DNA of 64,000 nt from Paenibacillus peoriae (GCF_022531965.1 NZ_CP092831.1:5055001-5119000); one strand, 5' to 3'; positions 6,671-15,860 are shown, numbered from the stretch's first letter. Numbers and translations: made by a program. The notes: generated from the sequence alone by a model not told the origin.

Positions 6671-7840
6671 TCAGGCATGAACAAATTCCTTCATACCTTC
6701 AATCAGCACTTGAGCAACTTCCGGTCGTGTAAATTCAGGTGGCGGGCAAACCCCAGAGCGCAACAATTCCCGTACCTTGGTGCCCGAGAGCGTTAAATGT
6801 TGCTCCTTGGGATGTGGGCATGTTTTACTTGAAGCCATGTTTCCACATCGGGTGCAATAAAAGCTGTGTTCAAAGAACAATGGAGTAATCCCCAGCTCTT
6901 CAGGTGTAAAGTGCCTGAAAATTTCCTGTGCCTCGTAGGTACCATAATAGTCTCCTACACCAGCATGATCCCTTCCAACAATAAAATGGGTGCAGCCATA
7001 GTTCTTTCGCACAATAGCATGAAAAATGGCCTCTCTAGGGCCCGCGTATCGCATGGCAGCAGGAAATACCCCCAGAAAAGTCCGATCAGCCGGATAATAA
7101 TTGTCCAGCAGCACCAGATAGCTCTTCATACGCACATCTGCCGGAACGTCATCTGACTTGGTTTCACCAACGAGTGGGTTTAGAAACAATGCATCCACAA
7201 TCTCCATCGCGCTTTTTTGGATGTACTCATGTGCTCGGTGTACCGGATTTCGTGTTTGAAAACCGACCACTGTTTTCCAGCCTTTTTCTGCAAAATAGTC
7301 GCGTGTCTGTGATGGTGTATAGTAAAACTCACTAAATTGTGTGGCCTCCGGCCGATTCAGCACTTGCACAGATCCACCAACATACGTAGCAGGTCGATCT
7401 AACAGTTTGTTTACGCCAGGGTGAGCCGGGTCATCCGTCTTGAATACTCTTCTGGCTTCCTCAGCCTGATCTACCTGATAAATACTTTCAATATTAAGTA
7501 CAGCATAAATGGTACCGTCTGTTTCCCCCACTAAAGCCACCTGCTGACCTAATTTCAATTCACTGGCTATACTTTCTGCAACTGCAAGAGTAATGGGAAT
7601 ACTCCAGACTGTACCATCGGCAAGACGCATATCTGTTACCACTGACCTATAGTCAGATTCATTCATAAACCCCGTCAAAGGAGAGAAAGCCCCCACTCCA
7701 ATCAAATCCAGATCAGAAATGGTCCATGAGTTTACACGGATAGGAAACAATTCCTCTGCGGCCTGCAAAAGTGCTTTTTGCTTCGGTCCTGTAATGATTT
7801 TATCAACAAGTGTTCCGCCATGCGGAAGAATTGCAGTCAT
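6671..7840 (-). CDS. sat: Sulfate adenylyltransferase (ATP sulfurylase)
   Basis: It forms adenosine 5'-phosphosulfate (APS) from ATP and sulfate, the first step of assimilatory sulfate reduction in the cytoplasm. The family motifs are clear: [13 protein letters not shown] (the HxxH nucleotide-binding loop, near residue 195), [12 protein letters not shown] near residue 295, and a cysteine cluster [17 protein letters not shown] typical of the prokaryotic monofunctional type. The start is set at ATG 7840 (MTAILPHGG), giving 389 aa with GAAGGGAAG a few bases upstream; an upstream ATG at 7876 would add 12 unlikely residues. It follows cysH by 54 bases and probably shares its promoter. No APS kinase gene is nearby, consistent with direct use of APS by the cysH product. 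Confidence 0.95.
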   Translation of the reverse strand: MTAILPHGGTLVDKIITGPKQKALLQAAEELFPIRVNSWTISDLDLIGVGAFSPLTGFMNESDYRSVVTDMRLADGTVWSIPITLAVAESIASELKLGQQVALVGETDGTIYAVLNIESIYQVDQAEEARRVFKTDDPAHPGVNKLLDRPATYVGGSVQVLNRPEATQFSEFYYTPSQTRDYFAEKGWKTVVGFQTRNPVHRAHEYIQKSAMEIVDALFLNPLVGETKSDDVPADVRMKSYLVLLDNYYPADRTFLGVFPAAMRYAGPREAIFHAIVRKNYGCTHFIVGRDHAGVGDYYGTYEAQEIFRHFTPEELGITPLFFEHSFYCTRCGNMASSKTCPHPKEQHLTLSGTKVRELLRSGVCPPPEFTRPEVAQVLIEGMKEFVHA

Positions 7841-7894
7841 AATGCACTTCCCTTCTTCTTCATAAATATGACTCATAGCTACCTGAATATCATT

Positions 7895-8587
7895 TTATTG
7901 ATGGAGCCCGCACTCCGTTTTCTCATTGCCAGACCAGCGACCTGCACGAGGATCTTCACCTGGTAGGACCTCACGGGTACATTGCTCACAACCGATACTT
8001 GGATAATTGCGGTCATGCAATGGATTATACAGCACTTCATGAGTGCGGATATAGTTCCATACATCCTCGGATGTCCAGCTTGCCAAGGGGTTAAATTTAA
8101 CGAGTCCAAACTTTTCATCATACTCTATCTTTTTTGAATTCGCGCGAGTAGGGGCCTGATCGCGGCGAATACCGGTAATCCATGCATCGTATTGCGACAA
8201 AATGCGTGTCAGCGGCTCAACTTTGCGTATACCACAACATGTGTTAGGATCTGTTTTCCACAGTTCCTCTCCATGTTTAGCCGCTTGCTCTTCGGGAGTA
8301 ATTAAGGGAGAGACTCTAACAAAATCCAAGTTGTACCTGGCCTTCATCTGATCTCGCGTATCGTAAGTTTCTTGAAAATGAAAGTCGGTGTCCAAGTAAA
8401 AAATGTCGGTGGAAGGGCTAATTTTTTGAAGCATGTCTACTAGTACTACATCTTCTGCTCCGAAGCTACAAGCAAAGGTAAGATTGGGAAATGTAAGAAC
8501 AGCATACTGGATAATTTCCTCTGGCGTAGCATCTTCCAGTTCAATTGCCTTGACTCTAATCAACGCTTCTTTCTCCAATAAATTCAT
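7895..8587 (-). CDS. cysH: Adenylyl-sulfate (APS/PAPS) reductase CysH
   Basis: It reduces activated sulfate to sulfite with thioredoxin. The N-terminal PP-loop domain shows SFGAEDVVLVDML and LDTDFHFQETY. Two cysteine pairs, CCGIRK (near residue 115) and CEQC (near 198), are the [4Fe-4S] ligands that mark APS-reducing members, and the C-terminal TECGLH holds the catalytic cysteine. The Bacillus enzyme of this type accepts both APS and PAPS. The start is ATG 8587, ten bases after GGAGG; a TTG two codons earlier is too close to that site. Length is 230 aa. It is first gene of a cysH-sat unit with its own sigma-A promoter. Confidence 0.94.
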   Translation of the reverse strand: MNLLEKEALIRVKAIELEDATPEEIIQYAVLTFPNLTFACSFGAEDVVLVDMLQKISPSTDIFYLDTDFHFQETYDTRDQMKARYNLDFVRVSPLITPEEQAAKHGEELWKTDPNTCCGIRKVEPLTRILSQYDAWITGIRRDQAPTRANSKKIEYDEKFGLVKFNPLASWTSEDVWNYIRTHEVLYNPLHDRNYPSIGCEQCTREVLPGEDPRAGRWSGNEKTECGLHQ

Positions 8588-8661
8588 TATCAATGCGCCT
8601 CCATATGAAGATTCATAAATAGTGTCACTCCAATACCGACTAAACTAATAAGATTAAATAC

Positions 8662-8689
8662 AGTATAAAACTTTCTTAATCATTGTCAA
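8662..8689 (-). promoter_or_regulatory. Promoter of the cysH-sat operon (sigma-A)
   Basis: Minus strand TTGACA (8689-8684), 16 bp, TATACT (8667-8662). Transcription would start near 8655, giving a leader of about 65 bases before cysH. I saw no S-box or clear CymR site in this short leader. Confidence 0.65.
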
Positions 8690-8718
8690 TCCAAGGCAAA
8701 ATGTCCTGATGCAAGCAT

Positions 8719-10234
8719 TTATCCACCCAAACTTGTAGGAATGTTGTTCTGTCAGCATTCTTTAATGCTTTCTTGCGTATCCAACCAAGTACATTGACTT
8801 TATATAAAATATTCTTATACCAAACATTTGAGAATGGTACATAAGCTCTTTGGTTACTAAAGGTAACTATTGTAGCTGAAAGTATGCTTGAATTAGGGAT
8901 TTTTTCCGTCAAGAAAGATGGCTTGTTCTCCACCCTGTCGAAGACAAAGATGTACTAACAGTACGCTTTTAAAAAAAGGCCTTTCTTATACAACAACATA
9001 TGGAAGTAGTTTGGTCCTTGAAGGAATATTCCCTATGGTGACTTTGGAAGAGCAAACCGAACGTACGGATAAGCATTTTTTTGACAACCTATCATGCTAC
9101 GTAAAATCACTTGGTTGAATGATTTGATAGCCAAAATGTTTTTTTGTACTTAACGTCTGCTTGCGGATTTTCTGAGTAAAATGCTTTAGAGTCAACTAGG
9201 AGCAGCGTATCCTAATCCTGTGCCCAGTGCGAGGCAGCCATCGGTAATACTGAACAGCTTTGGGTTGCTTGATCATGCAAAACTATCTATAGAAGATAAC
9301 AAGCATCGTTTCTGAATCTAAGATTATCGAAGGACGCCAACTGAGGGATTTGAAAATACCTTTAGCTTCAGAATTCTTATTCTGCATTCAAAAGATGAAG
9401 TCCGTATGTGGATAAGTTCAGAAGAGGGTAAAAGCGAAATAGCATTTACCCGAATTTTTAGCCAGATGAAACCACTATACTATTCAGGAGCTCTGGCGTC
9501 AGCGATACCTTCATTGTGGAAATTATAAAAGAAATGACTCCGCGCTGAATTCTTATTATGCCTCTATCCAATCCTATAGCGCTTGTAGAGGCAATTACCG
9601 AACAATTGATCCACTGGACACAAACAAGGCTCTTATCGCTCTGGAAGTCTTTTTAAAGCTGTCATCAATGAGGAGCGATTTTATGAGGGTAAACAGTCGG
9701 ACAATGCATAGTGCTCCTGTTTATAGTTTGTGGCGATTGCTGTGTAGACTATTTCTATTACCAGCAACAAGTACATCGCCGTTGCAATTGCAGCAGCCTA
9801 GGCAGCCGACAGTTAGGTTAAGGATCGTCCTTCTGCTCAGTACACACAAATAAAAAGAGGTATTCCTTGCTGTATCCCTGCTGCGCCCAAAACAGCTCTA
9901 CAAGAGGCATAGACAGTGCTCCCAGAACATATCAACGAGAACTTTACATAAACAGGTGAAAGCAAAGTACCCTCGCGAAACAGCACTTAGCAGAGAATAT
10001 TAAGACCAGGCTAAACTAAATAGCCGGACAATATATTTAGTCACAGGTTATAAACATTACAGAATAAACTACGTTGAAATAGCAAACTGTATTTGTGTAT
10101 AACAATATCATCTTCAATTCCTTCGTGGATAACTTCTCGTTTTCCGTGCATTTGCATGCGGTTATTTATGTATTCGCTGAAACATGCCGAAACTCATAGC
10201 TTTAAACTAGGTCTACTTATCCACATGTGGGTAA
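8719..10234. other. Cluster of DnaA-box-like sites in the gene-free interval
   Basis: The octamer TTATCCAC occurs four times in about 1.5 kb: 8719-8726 (plus), 9407-9415 as TGTGGATAA (perfect 9-mer on the minus strand), 10124-10132 as CGTGGATAA (8 of 9, minus), and 10217-10225 as perfect TTATCCACA (plus). The last is immediately followed by TGTGGGTAA, giving the palindrome TTATCCACATGTGGGTAA (10217-10234), two head-to-head boxes. The rest of 8690-10240 contains no intact gene, only the malic enzyme remnant. The sites may be chance or a DnaA-binding cluster. Confidence 0.4.
8930..9940 (+). pseudogene. Decayed NAD-dependent malic/malolactic enzyme gene
   Basis: Pieces of a malic enzyme can be read in order on the plus strand but in changing frames with many stops. 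LLKKGLSYT and LEGIFPMVTLEEQTER (about 8966-9064) match the N-terminus, usually NKGTAFT then LGLLPP and the EEQ motif. EIIKEMTPR (about 9515-9545) and MPLSNPIALVEAITEQLI (from 9558) match the late NAD-binding segment (IVKEM..PIIFPLSNPT). ALIALE, then GSLFKAVINEERFYEGKQSDNA in another frame, match GRALIATGSPF and the GQANNA motif. IAVAIAAA and AAD further on fit the C-terminal helix. The middle is too damaged to read. No functional product is possible. The identification is from motif memory and needs a translated search. Confidence 0.6.
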
Positions 10235-10246
10235 TGATTAGGAAAT

Positions 10247-10281
10247 TAAAAAAAGAACCCTTTCCATAAGGAAAAGGTTCT
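10247..10281 (-). terminator. Intrinsic terminator after rpsI
   Basis: Minus strand AGAACCTTTTCC, loop TTAT, GGAAAGGGTTCT, then TTTTTTT. It follows the rpsI stop by 15 bases and ends the rplM-rpsI operon. Confidence 0.85.
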
Positions 10282-10296
10282 TCTGTATTCGAAATA

Positions 10297-10689
10297 TTAA
10301 CGTTTCGAGAACTGTGGTGCACGACGAGCGGCTTTGAGACCGTATTTTTTACGTTCTTTCATACGTGGGTCACGAGTCAAGAAGCCTGCTTTTTTCAAAG
10401 CTGGACGGAATTCCGGATCTGCTTTCAACAAAGCACGGGAAATACCGTGGCGAATTGCGCCGGCTTGACCAGAGATACCACCACCATGAGCGATAACGAG
10501 TACGTCATAGCTACCAACTGTTTCTGTCAGGTTCAGTGGTTGTTTTACGATCAGTTTGAGAGTTTCCAAACCGAAATATTCATTAATATCACGCTTATTG
10601 ATGACAATGCGTCCTTCACCCGGTACGAGACGAACACGAGCTACCGAATGTTTACGACGACCTGTCCCATAGTATTGTACTTGTGCCAT
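10297..10689 (-). CDS. rpsI: 30S ribosomal protein S9
   Basis: Small-subunit head protein whose extended C-terminal tail reaches the P-site tRNA. The sequence has the opening [16 protein letters not shown], the mid motif [20 protein letters not shown], and the basic tail ending in QFSKR that contacts tRNA. At 130 aa it is the standard bacterial size. ATG 10689 follows AAGGGAGGACAG. It lies 20 bases after rplM in the usual L13-S9 pair and is ended by the terminator at 10247-10281. Confidence 0.98.
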   Translation of the reverse strand: MAQVQYYGTGRRKHSVARVRLVPGEGRIVINKRDINEYFGLETLKLIVKQPLNLTETVGSYDVLVIAHGGGISGQAGAIRHGISRALLKADPEFRPALKKAGFLTRDPRMKERKKYGLKAARRAPQFSKR

Positions 10690-10709
10690 GAAACTGTCCT
10701 CCCTTTTAA

Positions 10710-11147
10710 TTATCCGCGAAGTTCGTAAACTTCAGGTTTTTGTGCTGCATGTGGATGCTCAGTGCCTCTGTAAGCTTTAAGTCTCAGCTTCATTTTCTCG
10801 CCTTGACGAGTTTTAGGAAGCATACCGTGAACAGCCAATTCCAACATGCGCTCAGGCTTGTTCTTAACCATTTCTTGTGCAACCGTTACTTTCAGACCAC
10901 CCGGATGCAGGGAGTGACGGTAGTATTTCTTGTTCTCCATTTTTTTACCGGTCAATACGATTTTTTCCGCATTGATTACAACAACAAAATCACCTGTGTC
11001 CACATGTGGTGTAAACTGTGGCTTGTGTTTGCCGCGAATCAACGCAGCCGCTTCGCTTGCCAGACGACCGAGCGTTTTGCCTTCGGCATCAATGATGTGC
11101 CAGTTGCGCTCAACTTCATTTGGCTTCGCCATATACGTAGTACGCAT
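10710..11147 (-). CDS. rplM: 50S ribosomal protein L13
   Basis: Early-assembly protein of the large subunit that binds 23S rRNA. Clear family sequence: [19 protein letters not shown], the [22 protein letters not shown] core and [22 protein letters not shown]. Length is 145 aa. The start MRTTYMAKP agrees with the Bacillus form (MRTTPMA), and AAGGAGGATACTTTTC precedes ATG 11147. It is first gene of the rplM-rpsI operon, with its own promoter and a leader of about 140 bases that may hold an L13 regulatory element. Confidence 0.98.
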   Translation of the reverse strand: MRTTYMAKPNEVERNWHIIDAEGKTLGRLASEAAALIRGKHKPQFTPHVDTGDFVVVINAEKIVLTGKKMENKKYYRHSLHPGGLKVTVAQEMVKNKPERMLELAVHGMLPKTRQGEKMKLRLKAYRGTEHPHAAQKPEVYELRG

Positions 11148-11322
11148 GAAAAGTATCCTCCTTAAGTTCGTTAACAGAAATCATCATTTATCTTCGTTCG
11201 TTAAGTTGCTGCATTATTGATGGATTAGATGTTACTTTAAAGTGATTATCTTAATTGGGGCTGTGGGAAAGCCATTAAGAAAACACAACTTTTATATTAC
11301 AGGATAACCATCAATTCCGCAA
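11148..11322 (-). promoter_or_regulatory. rplM-rpsI promoter and 5' leader
   Basis: Minus strand TTGCGG (11322-11317), 17 bp, TAATAT (11299-11294), so the RNA starts near 11287. The leader carries two similar segments, CTTAACGAACGAA and GTTAACGAACTTAA, the second overlapping the region of the rplM ribosome binding site. In Bacillus L13 mRNA leaders form a conserved autoregulatory structure; this leader is a candidate by position only. Confidence 0.6.
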
Positions 11323-11330
11323 GAGTAAAA

Positions 11331-12116
11331 TCAATGTTTTTTGATGTTTTCGTCGTACTCTACATTCCAGAGAGTTAAAGCGTGTCCGACGGCCGTAGGT
11401 CCAGCCTTTGAACGATTTTTCGCCTCCAAAATGGAAGGAATATCATCCGACGATTTTTTGCCTTCTCCCACTTCCAGCAAAGTCCCCATAATAATCCGAA
11501 CCATGTGCTGCAAAAATCCGCTACCTGTAATATAAGTATGAATAATTCCCTGATCATCCGAGCCCGGACGTGAAAAGGAATGGTCTACTGTCATATAGGC
11601 TTCGTAAATAGTGCGAACATGATTCGTCTTTTGGGAACGTCGAGATGCGAACGAAGTATAATCAAAGGTGCCAACTAAATGAGCCAACCCTTCCTCCATC
11701 GCTCTTACATCCAGACTCGTTGGATGATGGGCCTGTGTACGACGGTGAAAGATGTCCGGAAACCGGTTCGCATTAATACTGTACCGATATGTCTTCCGCT
11801 TCGCCATGCGGCGTGCATGAAAGGACATTGGCACCTCTCTCGCATCCGTAACGATGATATCACGAGGCAACCAGGCATTAAGTGCCAGACACCAGCGCTG
11901 TATTGGAATCGGCGATTCAGTGTGAAAATTGAATACCTGCCCGTATGCATGTACACCTGCATCTGTACGGCCTGAGCCTGTAATTTTAAGACGCTCGCCC
12001 GTCAATGAGTAGATAGCATGTTCAAGGCAGTCCTGAATAGTGTTACCGTTAGGCTGCGTCTGAAAGCCATCATAGTGGGTTCCGTCATAGTTCACCTTCA
12101 TGCACAAGTTCCGCAT
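11331..12116 (-). CDS. truA: tRNA pseudouridine(38-40) synthase TruA
   Basis: It converts uridines 38-40 in the anticodon stem-loop of many tRNAs to pseudouridine. Motifs: YDGTHYDGFQTQPNGNTIQ at the start, GSGRTDAGVHAYGQV with the catalytic Asp, and FLQHMVRIIMGTLLEVG. The start is ATG 12116 (MRNLCMKVNYDG), with AAAGGTG eight bases upstream; the frame extends 20 codons further but that part is unlike the family. Length is 261 aa. In Bacillus truA follows the ecfA1-ecfA2-ecfT genes; here it directly follows the rplQ terminator. It ends close to the rplM promoter. Confidence 0.96.
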   Translation of the reverse strand: MRNLCMKVNYDGTHYDGFQTQPNGNTIQDCLEHAIYSLTGERLKITGSGRTDAGVHAYGQVFNFHTESPIPIQRWCLALNAWLPRDIIVTDAREVPMSFHARRMAKRKTYRYSINANRFPDIFHRRTQAHHPTSLDVRAMEEGLAHLVGTFDYTSFASRRSQKTNHVRTIYEAYMTVDHSFSRPGSDDQGIIHTYITGSGFLQHMVRIIMGTLLEVGEGKKSSDDIPSILEAKNRSKAGPTAVGHALTLWNVEYDENIKKH

Positions 12117-12206
12117 GCTTCTCACACCTTTATAGGGGTATTCTCTGGCCTTACAAGGAATAACCGAACATAACAAAGGAGAAGTCCCTCAAGGACTCCT
12201 CCAAGA

Positions 12207-12249
12207 GAAAAAAAGGGTTGTTCAGAATCAAGCCGATTCTGTCCACCCT
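12207..12249 (-). terminator. Intrinsic terminator after rplQ (end of the S10-spc-alpha superoperon)
   Basis: Minus strand AGGGTGGACAGAATC, loop GGCTT, GATTCTGAACAACCCT, then TTTTTTT. It starts 18 bases after the rplQ stop. A second hairpin (GGAGTCC/GGACT type, 12179-12203) lies just beyond and may back it up. Confidence 0.85.
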
Positions 12250-12267
12250 TCCCTCATCTTCGCCTGT

Positions 12268-12633
12268 TTACGCGCGGTCAACCAATTCCAGATATACCAT
12301 TGGAGCGGCGTCGCCACGACGAGGTCCCAATTTCAAGATACGAGTGTATCCACCTGGACGCTCAGTGTAACGTGTAGCCAATTCGCTAAACAGCTTTTGG
12401 ATTGCATCCTGCTCACCATCCAAAGTTTCACGGCGAACGAACGCAGCCACTTGACGACGTGCGTGCAGATCTCCTTTTTTCGCTTTGGTGATCAGTTTTT
12501 CAGCAATAGAACGAACTTCTTTTGCTTTAGCCTCAGTAGTTTGGATACGCTCATACAAGAACAGATCGGTTACCAAATCACGAAACAAAGCTTTACGGGC
12601 ACTGGAGTTACGGCCCAATTTTTGGTATGCCAT
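12268..12633 (-). CDS. rplQ: 50S ribosomal protein L17
   Basis: Large-subunit protein near the peptide exit. It has the classic start [20 protein letters not shown], the [20 protein letters not shown] core and the short Firmicutes C-terminus ([19 protein letters not shown]), 121 aa. ATG 12633 is preceded by GGAGGGGAAATTAC. It is the last gene of the alpha operon, 34 bases after rpoA, with a terminator just downstream. Confidence 0.98.
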   Translation of the reverse strand: MAYQKLGRNSSARKALFRDLVTDLFLYERIQTTEAKAKEVRSIAEKLITKAKKGDLHARRQVAAFVRRETLDGEQDAIQKLFSELATRYTERPGGYTRILKLGPRRGDAAPMVYLELVDRA

Positions 12634-12667
12634 GTAATTTCCCCTCCTTCACAAAAACGTTGCTGTA

Positions 12668-13612
12668 CTATTCTTCCGTACGAAGTCCTAAACCAAGTTC
12701 CTCGAGCTTCTCTTGTACTTCTTCCAAAGATTTGCGACCCAAGTTACGGACCTTCATCATATCTTCTTCAGATTTAGTCGTGAGTTCTTGTACCGTATTG
12801 ATACCAGCGCGCTTAAGGCAGTTATAGGAACGGACGGAGAGATCCAGCTCTTCGATCGTCATTTCAAGAACTTTTTCTTTCTTGTCTTCTTCTTTTTCAA
12901 CCATAATTTCAGCATCTTTAGCCTCGTCCGTGAGACCCACGAACAACATCACATGCTCGGTCAAAATTTTGGCTCCAAGGCTCACTGCTTCCTCGGGACG
13001 AATACTTCCGTCAGTCCAAACCTCAAGTGTCAGCTTGTCATAATTCGTAACCTGGCCGACACGCGTATTTTCTACGCCGTAGTTCACGCGTGCAATCGGA
13101 GTGTAGATGGAGTCGACGGGAATGACGCCGATCGGCTGGTCATCACGTTTGTTCCGATCCTGCTTAACGTAACCGCGACCGCGATTGGCAAAAATACGCA
13201 TGTGAAGTCTCGAACCCGGTCCGAGCGTAGCAATGTGAAGATCCGGATTAAGAATTTCCACATCACTATCCGCACGGATATCTCCTGCCGTTACAACTCC
13301 TTCGCCTTCCGCATCGATTTCGAGTACTTTCTCTTCATCCGAGTGGATTTTAAGCGATAAAGCTTTCAAGTTCAGAATGATCTCCGTTACGTCTTCCTTC
13401 ACACCGGGAACCGTTGCAAACTCGTGCAGAACCCCATCGATTTGAACCGATGTGACTGCTGCCCCCGGTAACGAGGATAACAGAATACGGCGAAGCGAGT
13501 TTCCAAGCGTCGTACCGTATCCGCGTTCCAGCGGTTCTACTACGAATTTTCCATAGGTGCCATCATCATTGACGTCAACCGTCTCAATTTTCGGCTTTTC
13601 GATTTCTATCAC
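12668..13612 (-). CDS. rpoA: RNA polymerase alpha subunit
   Basis: The alpha dimer is the assembly platform of RNA polymerase, and its C-terminal domain binds UP elements and activators. The N-terminal domain (about residues 1-230) contains [26 protein letters not shown]. After an acidic/lysine linker (EKEEDKKEK) the C-terminal domain (about 248-314) shows the helix-hairpin-helix motif [20 protein letters not shown] and [11 protein letters not shown]. Length is 314 aa. The start codon is GTG 13612, with AAGGAGG ten bases upstream. It lies between rpsK and rplQ in the alpha operon, after a 135-base intergenic stretch in which I could not identify a clear promoter. Confidence 0.99.
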   Translation of the reverse strand: MIEIEKPKIETVDVNDDGTYGKFVVEPLERGYGTTLGNSLRRILLSSLPGAAVTSVQIDGVLHEFATVPGVKEDVTEIILNLKALSLKIHSDEEKVLEIDAEGEGVVTAGDIRADSDVEILNPDLHIATLGPGSRLHMRIFANRGRGYVKQDRNKRDDQPIGVIPVDSIYTPIARVNYGVENTRVGQVTNYDKLTLEVWTDGSIRPEEAVSLGAKILTEHVMLFVGLTDEAKDAEIMVEKEEDKKEKVLEMTIEELDLSVRSYNCLKRAGINTVQELTTKSEEDMMKVRNLGRKSLEEVQEKLEELGLGLRTEE

Positions 13613-13747
13613 TGCAATATCCCTCCTTCAAAACGTCGCTCCTATATGAAACATTCACCTTATCCATAGTCTATCATGCAGTATACCTAAACATCCATTC
13701 TTGGCAGTTTGTGCCGGATCTATACTACACGCAGAGGAGAAATCTCA

Positions 13748-14143
13748 TTAGACGCGACGACGTTTTGGAGGACGGCATCCGTTATGAGGTACCGGAGTTA
13801 CGTCTTTGATCAGGTTAACTTCCAAACCAGCAGCTTGCAAAGAGCGGATTGCTGCTTCGCGACCTGCACCAGGTCCTTTAACCATGACTTCGACAGTTTT
13901 CATGCCGTGTTCCATAGCAGCTTTAGCAGCAGTTTCTGCGGCCATTTGCGCTGCGAATGGAGTAGATTTACGGGAACCACGGAATCCCATGCCGCCTGAG
14001 CTGGCCCAAGAGATTGCGTTACCGTGTGGATCTGTGATCGTAACGATCGTGTTGTTGAACGTGGAACGGATGTGTGCCACGCCAGTCTCGATATTTTTAC
14101 GGTCACGGCGTTTTGTACGTACAACTTTTTTCGGTTTAGCCAT
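13748..14143 (-). CDS. rpsK: 30S ribosomal protein S11
   Basis: Platform protein of the small subunit next to the mRNA exit and the Shine-Dalgarno helix. Family signatures: [18 protein letters not shown], the [18 protein letters not shown] helix and the RPPKRRRV tail. Length is 131 aa. ATG 14143 follows AGGGAGGATAACATTCA. It is 20 bases downstream of rpsM and upstream of rpoA. Confidence 0.98.
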   Translation of the reverse strand: MAKPKKVVRTKRRDRKNIETGVAHIRSTFNNTIVTITDPHGNAISWASSGGMGFRGSRKSTPFAAQMAAETAAKAAMEHGMKTVEVMVKGPGAGREAAIRSLQAAGLEVNLIKDVTPVPHNGCRPPKRRRV

Positions 14144-14162
14144 TGAATGTTATCCTCCCTTC

Positions 14163-14531
14163 TTATTTCTTTTTGTTCGCTACAGTCCGACGAGGACCTT
14201 TACGCGTACGAGCATTAGTTTTAGTACGTTGTCCGCGAACAGGCAACCCACGACGGTGACGAACACCACGGTAGCAGCCAATCTCAGTCAGACGTTTAAT
14301 ATTCAAGGAAATTTCACGACGCAGATCGCCTTCTACTTTAACTTCTTTGTCGATCGTTTCACGTAATTTGCTCACTTCATCTTCAGTCAAATCACGAACA
14401 CGCGTGTTTGCACTGATGCCTGTTTCCTTCAAGATTTTCTGAGAAGTCGTTTTACCGATTCCGAAAATGTAAGTCAAGGCGATCTCAACGCGTTTGTCAC
14501 GTGGCAAATCCACACCAGCTATACGAGCCAT
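14163..14531 (-). CDS. rpsM: 30S ribosomal protein S13
   Basis: Head protein of the small subunit that forms bridges to the large subunit and touches P-site tRNA through its basic tail. Signatures: [35 protein letters not shown], the [20 protein letters not shown] segment and the [12 protein letters not shown] tail. Length is 122 aa. It follows rpmJ by 21 bases and starts at ATG 14531. Confidence 0.98.
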   Translation of the reverse strand: MARIAGVDLPRDKRVEIALTYIFGIGKTTSQKILKETGISANTRVRDLTEDEVSKLRETIDKEVKVEGDLRREISLNIKRLTEIGCYRGVRHRRGLPVRGQRTKTNARTRKGPRRTVANKKK

Positions 14532-14552
14532 TTTACGCTACACCCCCTTCTA

Positions 14553-14687
<135 letters not shown>

Positions 14688-14784
14688 TTACCCTGGTAAA
14701 ACTCGCTTCGTGAACATTCACATCGTTTTGCCGAGCAAAACAAGTTTTTTTAAATGATATACGTTTAATAAAAACCTGCATGAA

Positions 14785-15000
14785 TTACTTGCGGTACGTT
14801 ATACGGCCTTTGGTTAAATCGTAAGGCGATAACTGTACAACCACCTTGTCGCCTGTCAAAATACGGATAAAGTGCATCCGCAGCTTTCCGGAAACATGAG
14901 CAAGAATTTGATGACCGTTCTCCAGCTCTACCTTGAACGTAGCGTTCGGCAGTGGCTCGATTACCGTACCTTCAACCTCAATGACATCTTCTTTGGCCAA
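14785..15000 (-). CDS. infA: Translation initiation factor IF-1
   Basis: S1-like OB-fold protein that occupies the 30S A site during initiation. The sequence [20 protein letters not shown] and [19 protein letters not shown] is diagnostic, and the C-terminus is [10 protein letters not shown], 71 aa. The start codon is TTG 15000, with GGAGACTGACT upstream. It is two bases from the stop of the KOW-protein gene and is probably translationally coupled to it. Confidence 0.98.
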   Translation of the reverse strand: MAKEDVIEVEGTVIEPLPNATFKVELENGHQILAHVSGKLRMHFIRILTGDKVVVQLSPYDLTKGRITYRK

Positions 15001-15002
15001 AG

Positions 15003-15311
15003 TCAGTCTCCTTTCTCTTCAGCTTGGTATTCGGACGAATCCAGGAAAGTTTTCACTGCATGGCGCAGCTTTCCATTCGTCACCCGACCGCTTTCGTTTA
15101 AACTGTTTACAATCTCGCTACTAATCTTTGGCTGAGGCACCAAATGAAGAACATTTTTCTTCTTCGCTTGATCAAACTTTCGTTTATCCCCATCCGCAAT
15201 ATATACAAACCTGCTATCTGCTACTGAAACGACAACCGCAATCTGTCCGGCACCTCTGCCTTTCAGAATCTTCACCAGCTGACCGATTTGCAGGTTTCCT
15301 TGCTGAATCAT
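15003..15311 (-). CDS. KOW-domain RNA-binding protein (L14e/YbzG-like)
   Basis: Short protein (102 aa from ATG 15311) with an N-terminal KOW-type barrel (about residues 8-45: [35 protein letters not shown]) like archaeal L14e and the YbzG proteins of Firmicutes, followed by a helical tail. It is always found between map or adk and infA in this group, which suggests a role in ribosome function, but none is established that I can name. ATG 15311 has AGGTGAT ahead; a GTG at 15320 directly abuts the map stop codon and is the alternative start. Confidence 0.85.
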   Translation of the reverse strand: MIQQGNLQIGQLVKILKGRGAGQIAVVVSVADSRFVYIADGDKRKFDQAKKKNVLHLVPQPKISSEIVNSLNESGRVTNGKLRHAVKTFLDSSEYQAEEKGD

Positions 15312-15320
15312 TCCAATCAC

Positions 15321-15860
15321 CTACGCACTCAGTTTCGTGAAAATGTCCATGCCGCCCGTTCCGCACGTCACCGCTTGCTCGTTATGAGCACATGAGGTTA
15401 CGTTGATCGTAACGACCGTCCAGTTGTCTTCCAGCGCCCCTACATGGTGAGAACCTATTTGAATCATAGATTCAATAGCCAGCACAATGCCGGTTTTCAG
15501 CCTCGGCCCCTGCTCAGGAATACCACGGTTTGGATTCTCAATATATTGCCGAATGGCATGCGACATTGTAAACTGGCGAGTTTTCGCGATGATATCGCCT
15601 TTGTTTAACTTGCGTTTGCCGGGAAATCCGTGCACCAGTTGTTCGTTGACTGAAGCGCAAATGCTAGCAGGAAAACCGTTATAACCTTTAAAAGACGGCA
15701 CAGCTCCCTGACTGCGAATATACCGATCAGCTAAATGATCAAGTTCACCGGTCGTAATACCGGGCTCGATGTGTCCTGCCAAGAAATGATCCGTTTCCGT
15801 AACTATTCTCTCAGCTTTCCTCATAAAGCTTGATTCCGCCCCCGACTTGCAAATGATCAT
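15321..15860 (-). pseudogene. map: Methionine aminopeptidase remnant with two in-frame internal deletions
   Basis: Open frame of 179 codons against about 248 for the type I enzyme. The N-terminal 90 residues are normal (ICKSGAESSFMRKAERIV, AVPSFKGYNGFPASICASVN, ELVHGFPGKRKLNKGDII with the active-site His). After GDII about 47 residues are missing, including the two metal Asp of the DIGA...GYHGDSAWT region. After SHAIRQYIE about 25 are missing, including the metal His of YVGHGIG. The two metal Glu remain (AIESM, where the usual form is AIEPM, and AHNEQAV). Three of five metal ligands are lost, so activity is not expected. The deletions preserve the frame and leave translation into the next gene intact. 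Another map copy must exist elsewhere, since the function is essential. Confidence 0.85.

Noticed and set aside
6671..8593. Recent horizontal transfer of the sat-cysH pair
   Set aside because: Their position between cwlD and rpsI differs from Bacillus, but codon use, ribosome binding sites and base composition look like the neighbours and no mobile element borders them.
8590..8690. S-box, CymR or other sulfur control site upstream of cysH
   Set aside because: The leader is only about 65 bases, too short for an S-box, and I could not find a convincing CymR motif. Control of this operon is unresolved.
8676..8933. Minus-strand open frame of 85 codons upstream of cysH
   Set aside because: It overlaps the cysH promoter, has no good ribosome binding site and resembles no family; it lies at the edge of the decayed interval.
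9668..9853. Plus-strand open frame of 61 codons
   Set aside because: It reads in the wrong phase across the malic enzyme remnant and shows no protein-like composition.
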